Assembly: GCA_036245805.1 (NCBI GenBank)
Contig: BTRK01000001.1
Coordinates: forward strand, 13,144,001 to 13,208,000
Length of the DNA: 64,000 nucleotides
Direction of reading: 5' to 3'
DNA from: Pristionchus mayeri
Lineage: Eukaryota; Nematoda; Chromadorea; Rhabditida; Neodiplogasteridae
Shown: piece after piece, positions 43,978 to 58,727 of the stretch
How the letters are laid out: every line of letters begins with the position of its first letter
How positions within the stretch are numbered: position 1 is the first letter of the stretch
Notes under the pieces: generated by a model
The model's input: the letters and a program-made list of their open reading frames with translations, nothing else
Databases searched by the model: none
Told to the model about the DNA's origin: nothing
Program-made: the position numbers and the translations under genes

Positions 43978-45275
43978 ATTGGAAATTTTTTGTATCATTG
44001 TCAGATATGGTTCACGTGCACTATGCATATGGACTGTATAGCGAAGTTTGAAACATATCTGAAAATGATGCAAAAATTTTCCAATGAGAGAACCCTATGG
44101 AACAATCTAAGAATAAAACTGAAAACTGAAATTGTGTTTGCTGAAAAAATATGCGATTTGTTTAGAAGAAAACTGTTTTTCATAGTATACAACTTTTTTC
44201 CCAAGAAATATCCTCAATATTCCAATTGCAGCGTTTTTACGCTTGACACGTTGAGAATCAAAGTGCAAGATGCGATGTGCGTTGGACAAGTCTGGGCTTA
44301 CAAGAAGGATAGCACTACAGAGTGAGCTGGGTCAAAAGTTCATCAGCTACTCGTATCTTTGAGCATCAAGTATCTGGGACAGCAAACGTTCCATGTTGGA
44401 TGCTATCGACAATGTAAGTCCCATGTTGTAGATTTAGAAAATGGTAGACAGAATTTAATTTGTGTTTCTCTAATTCATCGAATCGCGTATCATTTTAAGC
44501 AAATTTTTACAGTTTGCGATTTTTGCGGTACTATTTCGCACAAGCACTGCGCGACTTGCGCTCGATACAAATTGAATGGATGCACACCCACGGTAACGTA
44601 ATGATGGCAGACCACAGCAAAAATAGGCTATGAGTTCAAACATTGATTTCATTGAGCAATTTGTTGCAGTGCCCGAATGATCGCTGGGATATCGGAGACC
44701 GTGTGGTGACTTCGAATCTGACTTGCAAGGTGGCAACTTTAAGCATGTCTAGGTAAATGTTAATGCATGCATTCTGTTGCAGTCTCACGCTGGCAACAAG
44801 GCGAACGGCTGATAGTGGACAACGGAATAGACGTTCCCGTCGAGATGGCCAGCTGCTATGGTTAGTTATGTTTATGATTACCATTAAGATAGTATATCTG
44901 TTGGTTCAATAAACAAAGTTACCATTTTAGACGGACCTTACCCTCCGCCGCGAAACGACAAACCGGTTCTAACGCAGGAAAACCGAGGTGAGTCTTGAAC
45001 CATGATGCAAATCCATGCATTCATCAATTTACTACATTGGAAATGTGCTGTGATAGCTATAGATTGGCATTAAAGGGCCCGATTGATCTGCATTCATTGT
45101 CATTAATATACCATTATTACACTTGCTGATTATTTTCTCACTTTTGAGTTATATCTAGAATTCATCATATGATATGAACTTTTCTTGAAATAATTGCCTA
45201 AATAATTGAGGTTCTTCCCATTTCGTTACTTCGTGGGTCGCAGTTGTGATAACCGCGGGTCTTCTTTCTATTTGA
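43978..45275 (+). CDS. 5'-truncated Cys-rich surface-protein gene, arm 2 copy
   Basis: Exons: 44005-44045, 44232-44321, 44364-44413, 44513-44592, 44670-44752, 44783-44860, 44931-44987, 45211-45275. The 44364-44592 part is cysteine-rich (CDFCGTISHKHCATCARYK), followed by CPNDRWDIGDRVV and WQQGERLIVDNGIDVPVEMA. The last exon ends in a hydrophobic tail, SWVAVVITAGLLSI and stop, as in GPI-anchored or type I membrane proteins. I do not recognise the family. Upstream lies the spacer MITE instead of a 5' exon. Two junctions (44045/44232 and 44752/44783) are out of phase, so either an exon is missed or the gene is damaged. Confidence 0.55.
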
Positions 45276-45614
45276 GAAGAAGATAAATTGTAGATCACAT
45301 ACAACTCACATCTCAAAATCGATAAACCGTTCTTATTCGATGCAAATGTGTATGCTAACGATGGTTTAATTCGAATTATTATATTTTGTAAATATAATAT
45401 TCCTTAAAATATTCAGTGACTCAACAAATAATGTGTGCTTCTTACAACATCATATCTCAGATGCATGAAATGTAATGCGGCGTTTGATTATTTCCTTTAT
45501 TACTAGTAGCTCTTCCTCGTTTTCGCTTTTCATGATTTGGAAAAGTGCACATTGGAAAGCGTTTATTCTCGTGTACTCATCGAGTTAGTAACCTTGGGAA
45601 AATAAATTTGCAGT

Positions 45615-48600
45615 TTAGGATGAGCCGCGTCTCAATTGCCATTCCTCGTGTAGATTTGCGATCACATCAGGGCTGTATCTGAATCAAAGTCTTTAAAACG
45701 GAATTCTTAAACTGGTCCAGCGTTCGTTTATGCCTTATGAAAGATGGCATCGTACATAATCAGTAGATATCCAACACGCACAACATTCTCTGCAACTGCT
45801 CACCTAGCAACGGCTGATCGAATGGCTCCTTCAACGGACTTCGGATAGGTCACCAGTCTCGTCTCACCATTGACAGTCGCGATGCTTGGCTGCACCAGCA
45901 GTCGCGCGCCGAATTTGATTGGACATTTCATGGATACATTACGCCACTCCAGATGAACTGGTCCGACAGCGTATCTGAAAGGGCATCAACTGTTGTTTAA
46001 TGCGAAAACATGCTGCCTTATGACGCGAATCAAACGATCGTGAGCACTTGGCAATGGTGATCAGCACTGTGTTTCACTTTGTAGTACCATTTTTACGAGA
46101 TCATTTTTTAGAAAATAAGACAAATCGGGGCAACACCACTATTTCCGAAATGGTTGTCCATAGAACGATAATGAACAGGGGCCGGAATAGTTTCTCGAAC
46201 TCTAAACGAGAGTTAAATATTTTGCGTCTCGCTTACTTCTCGAATAGTGCGGTTGCTGCTTTCACATTCGCAGTCGCTTTGCATCCTTGCAGCAACTTCA
46301 GGAAATTTCTCACAGCAGGCAGAGCGACTGTCTCGAGTTTGGTTCTGTCCAGAGTTACAAGCAAATCGTCCTTTCCTCTCGAATCAATGGTCTACAATAT
46401 CTCTATTTTTCATCATTCATATTTCTCTGCTACCATATAGCTTATTTACCATAATTTGTCATCAGTTCTGTACTATGTAATCATGTTGTGTACGTAATTC
46501 GGGACTTTGCCTCATAATTACACACGCTCGCTCGACCGGTAGAACGGTAAGTTTTAAAAAATCATTCCGTACCTTGATTACGGTGAGACAGCCCTCTCCG
46601 GCCTCGAGCACCACTCTGACCAGCAGGAAGCGAGCCCAACTATGCGGCTGCAATTCAATACATTAGCAAATAATCGTTTGTAAAATAATTAATAGTTCGT
46701 AATTAAATAATTAATCAATAATTAATAGTTCGTCGCCCGAGGCACGATGATTCGCATGAACACATAAGTGATAAATGATTGGTCGGCAAATTGGTTTTGC
46801 AAGAATAATTTTTTTCCGAAAAAGAGGCTTTTGTCTATAAAATTTTAAAATAAACGAAAGCAAAACATATCAAAGCAGGGCTAAACTCACACCATCCCAC
46901 TTCTTGCTCTCGGCACTGTACGTGTCGAGTGCGATTACTCCTAACCACAACTTTCGCAACCATATTGCGTATGCCACGCTCAGCCCGCTGTCACCTGTGT
47001 AACCCGCCATCCTGAAATGAATCGTGCAATAAAGGAGGAGTAAATGCAAACGCGTGCCCGGTTGGAATATGTTTCACATAGGGACGCACTCTCTTCAAGT
47101 CGCGTGCTATCTAGCCGCCTTCCCTGAGCTGTCCCTGATCTGGCTCCCAGCCAGCTCGCTATAACTCTGTTCGGAATGGAGATATCAATGTGAAAATCTC
47201 GGAGCTTCTTATCGTTGGGGCGCTCTTGGCAGTGCATAGGATAGCTTCAACAATTGAATTTTGAGGTTACTCCTCTTTTAAACCATAAATCGACATTGAA
47301 AGGACATTTGCAAGCAATATTCATATTTTATTGCCGAAATGCATGGTGAATTCGCCGTCTAATGGAGAAAGCAAGAACTGATTACAGTTTTAAAAAAAAA
47401 TGGAAACTGTCTCGAAACGCAATCGGTCGAGAGGCTGTGTATAATTAAGAGATCGTAGTTTCATTTATCAGATTTTAATTCACATCATGTATAATGAGGA
47501 CAAGTATTTTGAGCCTAAGCCTTATCCCCATCCCAAGAAAATCTCAGACCAAAACCTAAGCCTAACAAACCTAAATAACCTCAGAGCATACGCCTAAGCC
47601 TAAGCCTAACCTAAGCCTAGCGTAACTCACTCGAGAATGTCTCGATCGGCACAGAGGACGAGTGTAACTGCCATGGTCCGAGCTTCCTCGAGAGGTTTCG
47701 AAAGCTCCCCGAAGACGGTCGTGTAGAGCTTCCTCGGTCCGCACAACGGATCGATTGATTCGTACCATGAAGTGACCTGCAGCATTTCCTGGATTACTGA
47801 CCACACCATTATATGATCTATCTCCTCCCACTTCTAGGTACAGTACAAATGATTAAAAATTTATTGAGTGAGAAGAAACACGAGATGTCTTTCAAAATGT
47901 CTCCAGAATACTTTGATATTTGGCCATGCAATTTGCATCTTTTTTTATTGGTTTCCTACATTTTGTAGTCATCGTATATCTGGATATCCATGATGCGTAC
48001 GTTTGGAGATAAATAAATAATATTCGAAGAAATGTCGCAGTGTTACCCAGTGGGCAATACCCACTTCGCCTCCTGTCACAATGTCCACAGTATTATCCTT
48101 GTCGAAGTTGAATTTTCCATCCACGTCCCTTTGCAATTCATCGAATCACCATCATTGGGTTATCCCTAATGTTAATTGCTCAAATATTTGTAATTTTGTT
48201 CGACCGCTTCGCCTACCATGAACATTCTGCTGCTATTGTGCCCGAAGTATTCGTGCAGCGCTATCCTCAAAAGATCGCCTCTCTTCGCATACTGATGCAT
48301 CATTTTCTAGAAATAAATGTATATTTTGTTTATAAATTGCTTGCATAGAAACGTATGGTTCGCTTTTCAGATACGCGTTGTTCTAGAGTATTCCCGTTAT
48401 ATTTGACGCGCAACTAATAGTTAGTATGAGTAAATGCGTATTTTTGTGCAGCAACTAACTCGTATTAAAGTAGGACCAAAGGCAAAATTCAATTTAATTT
48501 TTGATTTTTGAAGCTTTCATATGCACGGCCTAGATCTCCCCAACGATAAGAAGTTCCGAAATTTTTACATTGATATCTCCATTACAAACAGAGCTATCTG

Positions 48601-51600
48601 TAGTTTGCGGGGAGCCAAATCAGGGAAAGCACAGGCAACGAGCGAGAGAGCACGCGACTTGAAGAGAGCTCTCCTCTAATTGAAACATATTTCAACCGGA
48701 CGCTCGTTTGCCTTTACACCTCCTTTAAGAGTGTAATGGGGTGCAGGACGATATCGCATAAATCTAGTCATATGCTCACTGTCAATAAAAATATTCTGCT
48801 AAATGTTTGAACCAATCTAATATCAGGCCTCTCACGAGAGAATCGGGACAACGAGTTGACATTGAAAATTCAAATATTTATTTTTTAAAGTGTTCTAGTA
48901 CGGATATGAGGTCTAGAAGATTGTCCATGTCCCGTTTGGCCCAATTGCATCTTGCAGCTGCAGCAGGCTGCTGCAAACTTTAGACATAGTTCATCGAGTA
49001 TTGAGGGTTTGACCGATTAAAGTGGCGACAATTGCTCACAAAAGTGTTTCTATGATCAAATGAACGATTTTGGCGCATGTTGTTCATTTTTCACTTTTGC
49101 GACCGTTGCAGCAGACGCATGGTGGACTAGTTTTTAATTTCTAAGCTGAGCGTACATTTTTTGCTTCTCTCCAAACTTTTTCAGTTTGTAGAGCTTGAAA
49201 TTCTGCACATGCCATATTTTTTGTCGATTTTATCTCTGTGGTCTTTGCACATTCCCAAGTAGGCGAAAACCTGATAACGGGCTGCACGGTTCACTTGCAG
49301 TGGATCTGAGTTCGCCAAGTCGCAAGTTCGAACCCCAGCCAGAGCAGACAAGTTTTTTGCCATCTATTTTTATCATTTAAATGACCTATAACACCCTCAG
49401 ACTTACTTTTTCGATGTAATCACATGGCAAAAATCCTGTCTGCTCTGGCTGGGGTTCGAACTTGCGACTTGGCGAACTGAGATCCACTGCTTGTGAACCG
49501 TGCAGCCCGTTATGAGGTTTTCGCCGACTTGGGAATGTGCAAATACCACAGAGATAAATTCGACAAAAAATCCGATATGTGCAGAATTTCAAGCTCTACA
49601 ACTGGGAAAGTTTGGAGAGAAGCAAAAAATGTAACCTCAACTTAGAAATTAAAAACTGGTCCACTATGCGTCTGCTGCAACGGTCGCAAAAGTGAAAAAT
49701 GAATAACATGCGCCAAAATCGATCATTTGATCATAGAAACACTTTTGCGAGCAAATATCACCACATTGATCGGTCAAAACTTCAATTACCAATGACCTAC
49801 GTCTAAAGTTTGCGGCAGCCTGCTGCGGCTGCAGCGCAAATAATAAATCTGAAACTTCAGTTTTAGTCTAGTCTAGTCAAGTACTAAGAGGAAACATAAT
49901 TTGCAAGATTTCCTAAAATTTGAATGTCAACTGAAAATGCTCATTTGTCCCGATTCTCTAGTGAGAGGCCTGATATGTAGTTTTTTTTTGTATTTACGCC
50001 TGCGCTTATTGCTCATACGGTATTGTCGAACCCTATTAGTCACACCCATAGGGCACTAGGTCGAATGAGAACTATGACGTCATGAAACCTTTGATATATC
50101 AAAGGCGGAATGACGTCATAGTTCTCATCCGACCTAGTGCCCACCCACACCGACGGCAACCCCCTTGAGCCCTATTCATGGATGAACACTGCCTGACACT
50201 TTTCCATGAACCCCTGTACGTCGTTGAGCACTGCCTGATAAAAAGGCAGGCATAGGGGTTCATGGATGAACACTGTCCTGGCAAGCTGCCGCCAGTGCTG
50301 GGCAACTGTGGTCAAGTGTCTGACTCTCTCCAATTAGCGTGCTCTCTCGCTGTCTCTCATCTGCTAGATAGTGTGTTATCTGAAGAGAGGGAGGCCTTTG
50401 CTCGCAACTATGGTCACACCTGATCGGTTCTGCTAAGGAATATCACACAGCTGCTCCAAACTGTTGCGTTCACATTGGCTAAGATTAGCGAATATCCTCT
50501 CGATGCTGAAAAGAAACAAAATATGTTAAATAAATTAATACTATGTTATTCTTTGACAAACAACTTCGTTAACGGCTAAAGACTAGATATGCCGTAGCAC
50601 GTTTTGCTCCACCTGCCATCTTAGAGGCAAAAAAATCAAAGAGGGAAATTTGTAGACGTATGTTTGCATTTATTTAAAATAAAACAAATAATATATGTAC
50701 TGTTGTTTATGCCATCGACATCAGCAGGTCCATAGGCAAAAACGTCAATCATTTCAAATTTCGGCATGGGAATAGTCTCATCTCTCCCATACGCTTCATC
50801 CCATGGTAGTCTGCAAACAAGAACAATAAACATACCATATGGAAATTCTATAAACATGTAAAAAATAATTTGAAATTTATTACGTAGGCATGTGTATAAA
50901 GAATTTATAGCCAAACCAAATTAAATCATTGACATATAATCATGTAGTGTTATAAATATTCGATTGTGTTCTTAAATTGCTCACTTTTTGAAAATTTCAG
51001 ATGCCCTTGTTACCAGGAGTGAGAATTGTTTCGCATATGTCGGGTTTGTTCCGTAAGCCAATTCATGTAGCCCGAAATCTGAGATAGAATGATGAAGATT
51101 GATTATTGACAATTAACAATACGGATTGTGTTGCTCAGTTTAATCGGCCGGTACAGTTCCTCCTTGACTGCATCATACAGCTGCATGAGGTCAGAGAATC
51201 GGGCTTCATCAGTTGAAGCAACGAATTTTCGCAGTTTCTCCTGACGATTTTGTCTGATTGCGGCACCAGGTCGGATAATAACCAAAAAAGAACTTTCACA
51301 ATAGGTTCCCAAAGTGTCAAAAATGATTATGTTAAAGTTCTACAGAGGGGTTTATTTTTGGTTATCATCCAGTAGGTTATCATCCGACGGTGATCATCCG
51401 ACATACTGCCCTGATTACCATGTGTAGCGTATTTTATGCAAACATGCGGTCTTTTCGTGATGTTGTAAAGATAATGTCAAAGAAGAGTGACTGTTCAAAT
51501 TGTCTTTAGATACATTTTGTGTATTTTTCAAATTCATATTAGTGAGCATGCAACCATATCCGCGATAAATATAAATTACTTGTGGAAGTTCGTGGAGGCC

Positions 51601-54600
51601 GTGCCTGTTTCCAGTGAGTGTCAGACGAGAGGCAGCAAACGCGAGAAAAATCCTCCACTCCCGATTCGAAACACCCTCAAATCGAATCATTTCAATTTTC
51701 ATTTTGAGCACCATCCAATCCGAGCTAGTAAAGGGAATGAAAAGAGTGTGATGTTGTGTTTTTCGAATTATCTTGCTATCATTTTCTTTGTCTATGATTA
51801 CATAACATATGTTCAAAAGTGTGTGACTACAAAAAAATTTCTTAGCATTAATTTGATTTTTTGCATCGTTTATTATAGCTTCACACAAATGTACAGTCGC
51901 GCCGGAAAGTCACCGGACACTTTTTGAATTTATTGCAACTTTTTGACCAGGAAAGGCATCATACTGACACTAATTGTAAGGTATGATGCACCAAATTCAT
52001 CGGACATTATGGTCATGATATTATGACATGACGCCATTATTGTGTAGTCGCCTGTCCCGTACTCCAAGAGCGAAGAGGGAACCAAGCTTTATCGCAGACA
52101 AGGGAGGAGCAACCGCTCAATACAAGAGAAACAGGGGAGAAGGAAGAAGAGAGGGCGAGAGACGAGTCGGGCGGACTCGTCTTGAATATGCGAGACAATG
52201 CCATTAACAGGTGACATGCTAAGAGGAGGGGAGAGTGCAGTCTGCACTAGACGAGGGAAGAGGGGAGTCTAGTCTACACGTATGGTAATTGAGTAAGGGT
52301 ACAAGGCAAGGGCCTTTACACAACACCTCCCTCCAAGATTCAAACTGAGGGTGAATCTGATAAAAAAATAGACAATTACGACGATGCAATAATCAATGGG
52401 CCACGATTGAAGAATTTTTGGTCGGGAACTCATTCTTCGTCGTACCGTTTTTTCTTGAAACTGACATTGAGTCTCTTCGGTGGTGCACTCGTCCTTGTAG
52501 ATCTTCTCGGCACGGGCTGGCCGTCTTCGAGTTTCTTGTCGCCAGCGATCTGCTCGGCATCGGCCTTCGTGTCCGTCACATCAACGTCATCAACTTGTGC
52601 CTCATCATCCCTTACTGGATTAGTCACATACTCGATCTCTCGATCAGAGTCCATTCTCATTCTCAGCTGATTGGTATGTGCCCTCACTGTTCGATCATCC
52701 AGTGTCACTTCGTGGTCTTCCCGATTCGACCATTCACGATCCCTTTAGTCCACTTCCGACCATTCGGGGAAACTTGCATATCGTACAAGACATTATCTCC
52801 AATCTTGAACGATCGTGCTTTCGCACCGTGTTTCTGATCGAATCTCTCCCTCATTCGGTCGATCCGTTCATCGTTTCCAGTCATTACTCTCATGGGACTC
52901 ATGAGATCCACCTCTGATCGAATGTTCCTTCCGAACATCATTTCACTCGGTGTCTTCCCATCACACTGGGGATTTGGAGTTTTCCGATAGTTGTAGAGAA
53001 ACAGCTGGAGAGCTTCCTCGAGTGATCGCTCTCCCTTTTGCTTCAGCAAACTTCTCTTCACGGAATCGACAAATCCCTCCGCCTGACCATTGCTCTGGGG
53101 GTGGTACGTAGGAGTATTCATGTGGATAATTCCACTTTCACGACAGTAACGATTAAACGCATCCGAATTGAACTGCGGGCCATTATCTGTCACTATCACT
53201 CTGGGGAGGCCGTTCCTGGCGATCGATTCATTCAGAATACGAATTGTGGCACCTGCAGTCATCGACGATGTCACCACGACTTCGGGCCATTTCGGCAATG
53301 AGTCGACTATGACCAGGAGACATTTACCGTCCACAGGACCGCAATATTCCAAGTGGATTCTCTCCCATGGATCACGCGTCTTCGGCCATGGTTCGAGTGG
53401 CACCTTCGTCGGTCTCTTGAGTGCCTGTGCACACTGATCGCACGAAAGAACAACTTGTTCAATGTCTCCGTACATCCGATACCAGTAGCACACCTGTCGA
53501 GCAATCGACTTCTTTCTGACAACACCTGGGTGCCCTGCACGCAGCATTTTCAGCACTTCCTTGATGAGCGATCTGGGAATTACGACTCGATTGTTCACCA
53601 TTAGACAATCGTCAACCACCGCCAACTCCATTCTCCTTGAGTAAAATGGCTTCAGTTGGTCAAATTCACTATCCTCACGGAGAGTCTTCTCATTCGGCCA
53701 TCTCGTGAGATGGAAATTCCTGACTCTAGACAGCAGCTGGTCCGCCGATAGCGCGTATTTGATATCCTCAGAAGTTACAGGCAATTTCTCGATGCTGGTT
53801 CTGATTATTCTCACGATGAGTGTCTCTGCATCTTCGAGCACATTCTCATCATCTTGTCCATCTCTCGAATCAACCATCAATCGAGAGAGTGCATCTGCAT
53901 AAGCGAAACCCTCCGTATCGTAAAGTTCCATCGTAAAGTTATATCCCAACAAGATCGTCGCCCAGTGATACAGTCTCCTCGCTGTATGCACCGGTATTCC
54001 ATTCTTCGATCCGAATATCGTCAGGAGGGGCTTATGATCCGTTTGCATCACAAATCTCCTTCCAAATAGGTATCGATGGAACTTCGTCACTCCGAAAACC
54101 AAAGCCAGTCCTTCTTTCTCGATCTGGGCGTATTTGATCTCGGCTGATTTCAAGGCTCTTGATGCATGTACAATCGGCACGAGTCTTCCAATGACTCGGT
54201 GGGCGATCATCCCTCCGATTCCTTTCTCACTCGCATCAGCAGCTAGCACCAATTCCTTCTGAGGATCGTAGTGAATCAAATTCAGATCTGATGCCAGAAT
54301 CGATCTAATTTCCTTGAATGCTTTCTCGCATTCTATCGACCAATTCCACTCAACACCATCTCTGAGCAGGTAATCGAGAGGTGATCGCAACTTCTGCATC
54401 CCATCGATAAAAGACCCGTAGTAGGATACCATTCCGAGAAAAGATCTCAATGAGTGTACATCTTGTGGCGGTGGCATTTCCCTCACAGCCTTCACCTTTG
54501 CTGGGTCTGGTCTTCTTCCAGCTTGATCAATAATGAATCCGAGGTACTTGATTTTACTCATTCCGAATGAGCACTTTTCTGGTCGAATTCTGAATCCATA

Positions 54601-57600
54601 ATCTTTGATTCTCTCGAGTACTCTCTTCAGATTCATGTCGTGACTTTCCTTGTTCTTTCCACCGACCACGATGTCATCCAGATACGCCTGGGCGTTGTTA
54701 CAACCGGCAAGCATCGTGTCCATCGCCTTCTGAAAGATTCCAGGAGCTACGCTCACTCCGAATGGCAATCTCGTGAAACGGAACAATCCTCTATGCGTGC
54801 ACACTCCAAGCAGATCTCTACACGTCTCCTCCACTGGAATTTGCAGATATGCATCACTGAGATCGATCTGACTGAAGAGAGTGCATCCTTCCAGACGAGT
54901 GAATATCTCTGTCATAACCGGCAACGGGTGATTATGCGGCTCGAGATTCGCGTTCAGACCAGTTGAGAAGTCTACGCACACTCTCAACTTCCCGTTCGGC
55001 TTCGGAACCACCAGGATGGGTGCTGCCCACTCGAGGTATTCCACCGACTCGATTGCATTCATCGCAAGAAGTCTGTCAATCTCTTCATCGACTTTGGGAA
55101 GTAAGGCAAGGGGAATGTCTCTTCTCTTGCAGAAGACGGGAATCGATCCTTCTCTCAAGCGGAACCTCGCCTTAGCCTTCTCACACGTTCCCAGTCCTTC
55201 CTTGCAGATGTCACTGTACTCCCTCTCAATCCACTTCACGTAAGAGTCGTCCCTCTTCACTGCATTCACTCGCACTTCACGAGGAATCAATCGGAAGAAT
55301 GTGACTATGATCGAGACAAGGTCATTAACAGGTGACATGCTAATAGCCAATGGGGAGAGGAGGGGAGAGTGCAGTCTGCACTAGACGAGGGAAGAGGGGA
55401 GTCTAGTCTACACGTATGGTAATTGAGTAAGGCTACAAGGCAAGGGCGACTACACAATAGTCATTGCTTAATTATTGCGTAGTGATGACGCAATCAATAT
55501 GCACTTTTTCGCGGTCGCACATTGGCTGCAGCCGTGCTGAAAAAACAGGCTCCGAAATTCAGATCTCGGCTTCTAGACTAGCTGGAGACTAGTTCAAAGC
55601 ATCAAAATGAAAGTAATCACAATTCCAGATGATCCTCAGAATATGAACATGATCGGTCAAAATTTGCCCTCAGGGCACCAAAAAATCACTTTTTTACATG
55701 CTCATTTCTTGGACATTCATAACTTTGTGGACAGTTTATGGAAAAATCTGATTTTTATATGAGAATGTGCAAAATGTATTACATATATGAAGGCCAACTT
55801 TTTAGATTGTTTGGATATCTTTCCTGGCCGCGGCGTGCGTTTTTCAGAGGTAGGGTCGGAAAACAACATGTTTACGCACTCTCGTCCATTGGGGTACATA
55901 AGGTGTCTCCAGACCCGAGTATCCCTGCGAAAAATTTTCGCAGCGGCCAGGAAAGATATCCAAACAATCTAAAAAGTTGGCCATCATATATGTAATACAT
56001 TTTGCACATTCTCATATAAAAATCAGATTTTTCCAGAAACTACGCACAAAGTAATGAATGTCCAAAAAATGAGCATGCAAAAAAGTGATTTTTTGGTGCC
56101 CTGAGGGCAAATGTTGACCGACCATTTTAATATTCTCAGGATCAATTGGAAATGTGATTACGATCACTTTGATGCATTGAACGATTCTCCAGCTAGTCGC
56201 CGAGATGCCGAGATCTGAATTTCGGACCCTGTTTTTGCAGCACGACTGCAGCCAAATTTCGACCGCGCTGCTCATTCAAAAATATATTCTGGGTAGCCCT
56301 CGGTCATATATCCAACCTCAGAAAGTTTGGAAAGCAGACAAAAATCTATGTAAGAATAATGTCGTTTTGAAAAAGTGAAGATTGATTGTGTCATCACTAC
56401 GCAATAACTAAGCAATGACGTCATGCCATAATACCATGACCATATTGTCCGATGAATTAGGTACATCATACCTTAGTACCAGTATGATGCCTTTCCTGTG
56501 CATAAAGTTGCAACAAGTTCAAACAGTGCCTGGTGACTTTCCGGCGCGACTGTATGTTTAGAAGACATTTTACTGGCGATTTTGGCCTCACCACTCGTTT
56601 TGCTTTCTTCTTGAGCACTTTGATTGATTCCGAGTGGAAAATACGATGGAGAAGAATGATTATGGCTGCTGCGTCAGGTAAGTACTGTAATATTGTATAG
56701 TAAGGTCTTTTGCACTAGTTTAACCCTGTTACTATACAACCATCAAATCAATATTATGCCTTGTGGGGAATGGTGAAAGGTGGATGGAATATGCCTCGAA
56801 TTGGTAAGAACAGTCAAAATGATATTTCTATAAGTTTTTTTTTCTATAAGTTTTTTTTTCTATACGTAATTTCTATAAGTGAAATCCACCTGTAGGACTT
56901 CATTGAATAGCTCCTTGTAGTACATTTCTATCATATTTGGAATCTGTTTTCGCTTAGTCAAAGGGAGGCCTAAAATATAAAATATATAATCTACGAATAT
57001 TGGGGTGGCCAGAAAGTTTTCCGATTTTTTTTTCGGAGTATACTCCACAGTAACGATTGTCAATCACAAATACCAACACTATTGTATAGATCAAACATTG
57101 CCCAATCACACACATTTCATGAGATTTGTATCAGCTGTTTTCCTTTTTTTAAACAAGTTTATGTTATTGGTACTTCACTGACCCACCGTAACGTTTTAGT
57201 CTATAATATTTTTGCTGCGCATGAACGCATGGGTTTGATACCGCTAATTACTAATTTTAAAATACAAGATCACATAATTCTTTAAGTGGGCTTTACTTGT
57301 GCCACTCATGTGTACTTATTGATCGCTCATTACTGATCACATTTAAAGCCGGAGTAAAGGCAAACGAACGCCCGGTTGAAATGTTTCAATTTGACGAGAA
57401 CTCCCTTCAAGTCGCGCACTCTCTCGCACGTTGCCTGAGCTTTCCCTGATTTTTCTCCCCGCCAAGCGTTAGCTCTGTTCGCAATGGAGATATCAATGTG
57501 GAAATTTCGGAGCTTATTATCGTTGGGGAGAACTAAGCCATGCAAATCTTCAAAAATTGAATTTTCTCTTTGCGTCTCCTTTAACAACAAAAGCAGAGGT

Positions 57601-58727
57601 TTTTTCTCTGTGCGATAAAATCGAACCCTAATTTGAATATGCGCAACTTGGAGATATTTTGTGGTACTTCATATTACTTTGTACTTTTGGCCAGATTGGA
57701 AGGAAACATAATATTCCATTCCATTCCTTGTTAGTCGTCGCGGACGGTCCCTCTCATATCTCTGTGATTTTGAGTGGTTTCCCCTAATTCCCCTCGCTTC
57801 CGCCGTCGACTCATCAAGAAAGGAATTTCAATCCAAGCCGGAGTGGTCACCGTGTGATGGGTATGACCTACCATGATGTTTGTTTCTTCAGAATCTAGAT
57901 TCGATCATATCGTTGAAAGATTGATCATCGAGTCTGGAGGATTCGAGCAAAGAATATTCGAGAACACGCAAGGCTTCGTTTACGACATGTAGTGAGATTC
58001 TACATATGCTATGAAATCGTTGATCCGATGTTGATCCTCTCGCAAGCACAGCGCAAATGACCATCTTGAAATGAGAAGAACGACCTTTTCTGACCCCACA
58101 TCGTCAGAAAGCGACAACAGATAAATATTGTATTGTATTGTAATCATAGCAATATTGTATTCTTATGATTGGGCAATGGTTACTAAATTCAATAGTATTG
58201 GAATTTGGGATGGACAATCGTTAATGTGGAGAATATGTTCATACAAAAAAAATCAGAAAATTTTCTGGACACACCATTAGTATAAGAGAAACTTACATTT
58301 AAAGGTGTCATTGCATTCAAGGCGAACAACTCGGAATTTAAGTGGTTTTTTTTGGGCTTTAGCGTTCCCAACTCCACCGAAATTCTGAAACTTATAATAC
58401 ATTATAACACTGGTATATTGTATTAGGTAGATTAATGGTTTGGCTAGCGATAAAATGTGTTAAAAAGGAAGTGTCAATAACATATCTTGATTAGATTGCA
58501 TACCTTATTTGCCTTTTCTCCAGGCAATCCATTCGTTCGATATTTGCCCCTCTTCCTACCACAAATCCATTGAACGGTAGTCGCAACCAGAATGGAGGCA
58601 ACGACGAGAAACCCCTCCTGCATTTTCAAACCGTATCAAAGATATTTTTTTAAATTGTGTATTGATCGAAGCGTTGAAAATGTGTGCAAAAGATTAAAAT
58701 GATTCAAAAACAACTCACGCTCCACAT
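45615..58727 (-). CDS. dpp3: DPP3-like dipeptidyl peptidase (M49), arm 2 copy
   Basis: Mirror of the arm 1 gene: start codon at 58727, stop ending at 45615, and the same exon set, HEYFGH (exon 48217-48306) and EEARTM (exon 47631-47833). The translated exons are identical to arm 1, and so are about 0.9 kb of 5' flank and the same phase conflict (48217/48128). If both are expressed, the copies would give a higher dose of one enzyme, not two enzymes. Transcripts of the arms could also pair with each other. Confidence 0.8.
47029..47281. mobile_element. TTAA-type MITE, family M1 (arm 2 mirror of 40328-40580)
   Basis: Identical in reverse complement to the arm 1 copy. Confidence 0.85.
47512..47621 (-). 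repeat. Interstitial telomere-type repeat, arm 2 copy
   Basis: GCCTAAGCCTAAGCCTAACC and related units; reverse complement of the arm 1 tract. Confidence 0.85.
48465..48728. mobile_element. TTAA-bounded MITE, family M1 (arm 2 mirror of 38881-39144)
   Basis: Reverse complement of the arm 1 copy. Confidence 0.8.
48823..49973. mobile_element. Fold-back element with tRNA-like segments (arm 2 mirror)
   Basis: Reverse complement of 37636-38786. Confidence 0.85.
50047..50143. mobile_element. ~97-bp hairpin MITE (arm 2 mirror)
   Basis: Reverse complement of 37466-37562. Confidence 0.85.
52043..55454 (-). mobile_element. gag-less Ty3/gypsy-like LTR element (arm 2 mirror)
   Basis: 3' LTR 52043-52320, truncated 5' LTR 55312-55454. 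The C-terminal reading frame around 52.44-52.53 kb is uninterrupted here (PRRSTRTSAPPKRL), unlike arm 1, so this arm holds the less altered version. Confidence 0.9.
52705..55338 (-). pseudogene. LTR-element pol remnant (arm 2 mirror)
   Basis: Same translation as the arm 1 frame over its whole length, including the YLDD, TDNGPQF and NGQAEGF motifs and the early stop. The tail beyond is in another frame here too, so that break predates the duplication. Confidence 0.9.
57000..58277. mobile_element. Tc1/mariner-like element with nested M1 MITE (arm 2 mirror)
   Basis: Reverse complement of 29324-30601; nested MITE at 57343-57584. Confidence 0.75.

Larger units (their letters stand above)
51894..56552. 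mobile_element. Tc1/mariner-type fold-back element split by LTR element (arm 2 mirror)
   Basis: Reverse complement of 31049-35715, 8 bp shorter because of the indel in the LTR element. Confidence 0.85.
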